A stretch of DNA of 8,770 bases from Treponema sp. Its GTDB lineage: Bacteria > Spirochaetota > Spirochaetia > Treponematales > Treponemataceae. The stretch spans positions 1 through 8,770 of the forward strand of contig JAHAZA010000013.1 in NCBI GenBank assembly GCA_018385415.1, written 5' to 3'. The position numbers and the translations under genes are program-made. Shown here piece after piece: positions 6,569-8,770 of this stretch (position 1 is its first letter; each line of letters opens with the position of its first letter). Under the pieces are notes generated by a model. That model worked only from the letters and a program-made list of their open reading frames with translations. It did not search any database and was not told the origin of the DNA.

Positions 6569-7967
6569 TTATGCGCCTACCTTTTCAGGCAAAAGCAATT
6601 TTTCCTGATTTTGAACATCAGTGTTTTCAGATTCGTCATTATCCTTTACTACATAAACTGCATCTGAACTAAGCTGTTCAAGAATAGGTGCAAACAACCG
6701 TTCCGAACTTTCTGCAATCTTATCAAGTGCAATTTCCTTTTTGATATGATTTGCATAGTTATTGAAAACGCTTTCTGTTTTGTGGCCGGAACCAATCATA
6801 CAGATTCTTTGATCTCCAATATCTGAAAGTGTATTAGTACACCACTCGTGGCGGAAACCATGGAAAGTGATTTTTTCAGGATTTGGATATCCGATTGATT
6901 CAAGAGCTCGACGTAAATATCTGTTGAATCGTTTTGGACTCATAGGTTTATCCGAAGATTGTATGCTGTAAAAGATAAAACTGTTTTCGTCATAGCCCCA
7001 GGGATTAAAGGCAGCCTGATTCAAAAGCATATCCCGTAGTTGTGGTGGGATTCTGATTTCCCGTTCTTCTCCGTTCTTTGGAGGTTTAAGACCGCCTTCA
7101 TAAGGACTGTAAGAATGCCGAATAAATACGGTCAGTTCCAATATCCTGAACCTGAAGAGCCAGAATTTCTCCTTCACGCATTCCCGTAAAACAGGCAACC
7201 AGACAGGCAAGCTTTACACGGTCATTGTCCCATTCAGCATTAAAGAGTGCTTTTGTTTCTTCAAGAGAAAGAATAGTCTTTTTCTTTGGTTTGCTTCTTG
7301 GAGAAATGATTCCTGAATAACAGTTGTTTTCAGTAAGGTCGTGAAGGTGTGCCCATTTCATTGGAATTGTCACTGACTGAAGAACTGCTTTAATAGTTTT
7401 AGGACTCAGCTTCCTTGTACATTCTGCCATGAAGATTTTATTTACATCATCTCGAGTAACCTTACCAAGAAGTTTTCCTTCAAGGATAGGCCTCCATTTA
7501 CTTTTGATGATGTTTCTCATGTTCTGCAGATGGCGGTTTGTTGAAGAGTGATCCTTCAGTTCCATTTCACGAAGATATGGAGATTGGTCTCGTGTCCAGA
7601 ATTCAATAAGGTATTCCATTACATCACGGTCACCTTTTGCATTTGTGCGGACAGCGGTTTGGATGAATTTACGGTCCTTCATTACCTGAATAAGATCGTT
7701 GATTTCCTTCTCAGACAAATCGTTTGTCTTAAGGTAATTAAGAACAGTAATAAAGTTGAATGATTTTTTGCCGATTGCTTTTCCAGTTCTGGAAGTACGG
7801 TCTGGTACACAACCATTAACGACCCATCCCATAACTACACGTTCGGCTTCAGTCTTGTTTTCTTTTCCCGTACTTTTGTTTCGGGAAATAGTGCCGTCAG
7901 GGAGACGGACTTGAGCATACCAGAATGGTGAATGCTTTGTTTTGAATAGTAAATAAGGTTTATTCAA
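6569..7967 (-). pseudogene. Tyrosine recombinase (integrase), split by a frameshift
   Basis: Integrase of the element, reconstructed as about 465 residues. The first frame (TTG 7967 to stop 7098) has an N-terminal arm-binding-like segment (YLLFKTKHSPFWYAQVRLPDG), a core-binding domain (~110-225) and the first catalytic residue in TGMREGE (Arg264). The second frame carries HSYSPYEGGLKPPKN with the likely catalytic Lys, then HGFRHEW (His and Arg), GSGHKTE (His) and NNYANH (nucleophile Tyr). All catalytic residues are therefore present but in two frames. The break is near 7119-7129, between GTDRIY and RHSYSP. A 2-nt loss or 1-nt gain there explains it. The TTG start is supported by AAGGA 6 nt upstream (7974-7978). 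The protein would not be functional as written. The excisionase-like gene follows directly. Confidence 0.87.
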
Positions 7968-7983
7968 GTATCTTCCTTTCCTC

Positions 7984-7993
7984 GGCAGGCAGA
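7984..7993 (-). repeat. Leader motif TCTGCCTGCC, copy upstream of the integrase
   Basis: Second copy of the 10-mer found before the relaxase at 5395-5404. It lies between the proposed integrase promoter and the integrase ribosome site, so it would be in the 5' leader of the mRNA. Confidence 0.4.
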
Positions 7994-8003
7994 AGATGAT
8001 TTT

Positions 8004-8032
8004 ACTTTACAATATTACGTAACATTTGTAAA
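8004..8032 (-). promoter_or_regulatory. Probable integrase promoter
   Basis: On the minus strand, TTTACA (8032-8027) and TAAAGT (8009-8004) are 17 nt apart. The -35 is near consensus, while the -10 matches TATAAT in only four positions. Transcription would begin near 7997, giving a leader of about 30 nt before the TTG at 7967. The -35 and the following TGTTAC resemble those of the promoter at 3616-3644. Confidence 0.42.
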
Positions 8033-8034
8033 GT
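8004..8034. repeat. Inverted repeat overlapping the integrase promoter
   Basis: ACTTTACAA (8004-8012) is perfectly inverted at 8026-8034 with a 13-bp spacer. The spacer contains the 8-bp palindrome TTACGTAA (8015-8022). The arms coincide with the -10 and -35 boxes, so it could be an operator. It could equally be a recombinase core site, since core sites of tyrosine recombinases are inverted arms around a short spacer. Confidence 0.5.
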
Positions 8035-8064
8035 TTTCCTTAAAATACTACTATAATTTCATTC

Positions 8065-8078
8065 TTACTTTTTACTTT
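8065..8078. repeat. Tandem TTACTTT repeat upstream of the integrase
   Basis: TTACTTT occurs twice in tandem here and again at 8002-8008. Short direct repeats next to an integrase gene can be arm-type binding sites for the integrase or excisionase. The stretch is AT-rich, so chance is also possible. Nothing else stands out in the non-coding region 7968-8151. Confidence 0.3.
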
Positions 8079-8151
8079 ATATTCGTTTTTCCATCCTCCT
8101 GCGCTGAAAAACTCGATTTATCGTAAATGTATCTTCTTATATTACAAGGAA

Positions 8152-8770
8152 TTAGAAAGTAGATTTTCCAAATAATACATGGAGTGTCCTACAGGTTCGA
8201 GTTCGATGGTCACCTCTTTTATAAGACAGACTCCAGCTTAGAATCTGCTTTGTAAACACATCAAAGTACATTGTAAGTTCCCAGTACGTGTAATTGGCCC
8301 AGAAGGCTGTCATATCGGAAACTATGACCTGTTTTGGTCTGTCTACTGTTTCCCAGGTTGTAAATATCAGGTTCGGGTATTTATCCCTGATTTTCCGCCT
8401 GGTGTACTTTGTTCTGTGCTTTGTCTCTGCTCTCAGTCCGTATATTCTGAATATCTTGTAAACAAAGTTGTCACTTATCCTCACACTACAATTTAGTCTT
8501 ATAAATGCTGCTGTCCATCTGTAACCGTGACTTTTATGAGCCGAATGTATTTCAGTTACTAGAGTTACGGCTTCTTCTCTTCGTACATCTCGTTCTGTAG
8601 GGCTGCGGCTCAGCCATTTGTAATAACCGGACTTGCTTACTTCCATTACTTCACATAATGTTCTTACAGGATATTCATGCGAAAGTGATTTTATTATTTC
8701 GAATTCTTCGGACTTAAACGTATAAAGACAGTCTGTCCATCTTCGGTCTTCTGGACTGTATAGTTTTTTT
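8152..8770 (-). pseudogene. IS3-family transposase (OrfB), C-terminally truncated and running off the right edge
   Basis: The frame is open from the window edge. It reads KLYSPEDRRW, then YPVRTLCEVMEVSKSGYYKWLSRSP, the HTH_21-like region of IS3-family OrfB, then SAHKSHGYRW and FVYKIFRIYGLRAETK. The integrase core follows with the first catalytic Asp in VSDMTAFWANYTYWELTMYFDVFTK cut short after LSWSLSYKRGD. Beyond about 8207 the similarity stops. The frame runs only ~18 residues more to a stop at 8152, so the second Asp and the Glu of the DDE triad are missing. It is a dead remnant. An internal ATG at 8646 is not the natural start because family similarity extends upstream of it. The truncation lies close to the integrase gene and may mark the end of the element. 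Confidence 0.83.
8763..8769 (-). other. Slippery heptamer A AAA AAC, possible IS3 programmed -1 frameshift site
   Basis: The minus strand has seven A followed by C at the window edge. A slip by -1 on A AAA AAC would lead directly into the transposase OrfB frame (CTA TAC AGT). IS3-family elements commonly use such a site to make the OrfAB transposase. OrfA lies outside the window, so this cannot be confirmed here. Confidence 0.4.

Noticed and set aside
8026..8057. Plus-strand promoter with TATAAT at 8052-8057
   Set aside because: The best -35 candidate is 20 nt away, and no plus-strand gene follows.
8185..8212. GGTTCGAGTTCGA resembling a tRNA T-arm, suggesting a tRNA attachment site
   Set aside because: The bases flanking the putative T loop do not pair, and no anticodon or acceptor arm can be found.

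Overview
The window is AT-rich, bacterial, and almost entirely coded on the minus strand. It reads as one end of an integrated, mobilizable element carrying a defence-type cargo operon. The protein style (Lys/Glu-rich, low GC, three TTG starts, an integrase beginning MNKPYLLFK, a MobV-like relaxase) made me think of a spirochaete such as Treponema or a low-GC Firmicute. That is an impression, not a determination.

Layout in the direction of transcription (right to left). At the right edge is a truncated IS3-family transposase (8152 to the edge). Next comes a short AT-rich non-coding stretch (7968-8151) with the likely integrase promoter, a palindrome and short direct repeats. Then follow a tyrosine integrase broken by a frameshift (7967-6569), a small excisionase-like helix-turn-helix protein (6519-6322), a ParB-like partition/regulatory protein also broken by a frameshift (6243-5436), and an intact MobV/Pre-type relaxase (5381-3657). 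These four form an integration and mobilization module.

Downstream is a second transcription unit with its own near-consensus promoter (TTTACA, 17 nt, TATAAT). The promoter is wrapped in a perfect 16-bp inverted repeat that includes the start codon. The unit encodes a DUF6088/AbiEi-like antitoxin (3603-2983), an AbiEii-like nucleotidyltransferase toxin (2990-1969, frameshifted) and, overlapping the toxin by 23 nt, a large protein that runs off the left edge (1991 to <1). Its first 663 residues combine an N-terminal nucleoside phosphorylase/nucleosidase-like domain with the primase domain typical of TOTE conflict systems. The sequence stops exactly where the helicase part of such proteins normally begins. 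No complete-ORF search shows this gene because its stop codon lies outside the window.

The most interesting observation is this third gene and its operon: a phosphorylase-TOTE primase fusion translationally overlapped with an AbiE-type toxin-antitoxin pair under one palindromic, nearly leaderless promoter, carried on a mobilizable element. Three of the seven genes of the element carry a small indel that splits an otherwise well-conserved domain. These could be real decay or sequencing errors, and the sequence alone cannot decide. No stretch longer than 300 bases lacks a gene, and I found no rRNA, tRNA or CRISPR array.
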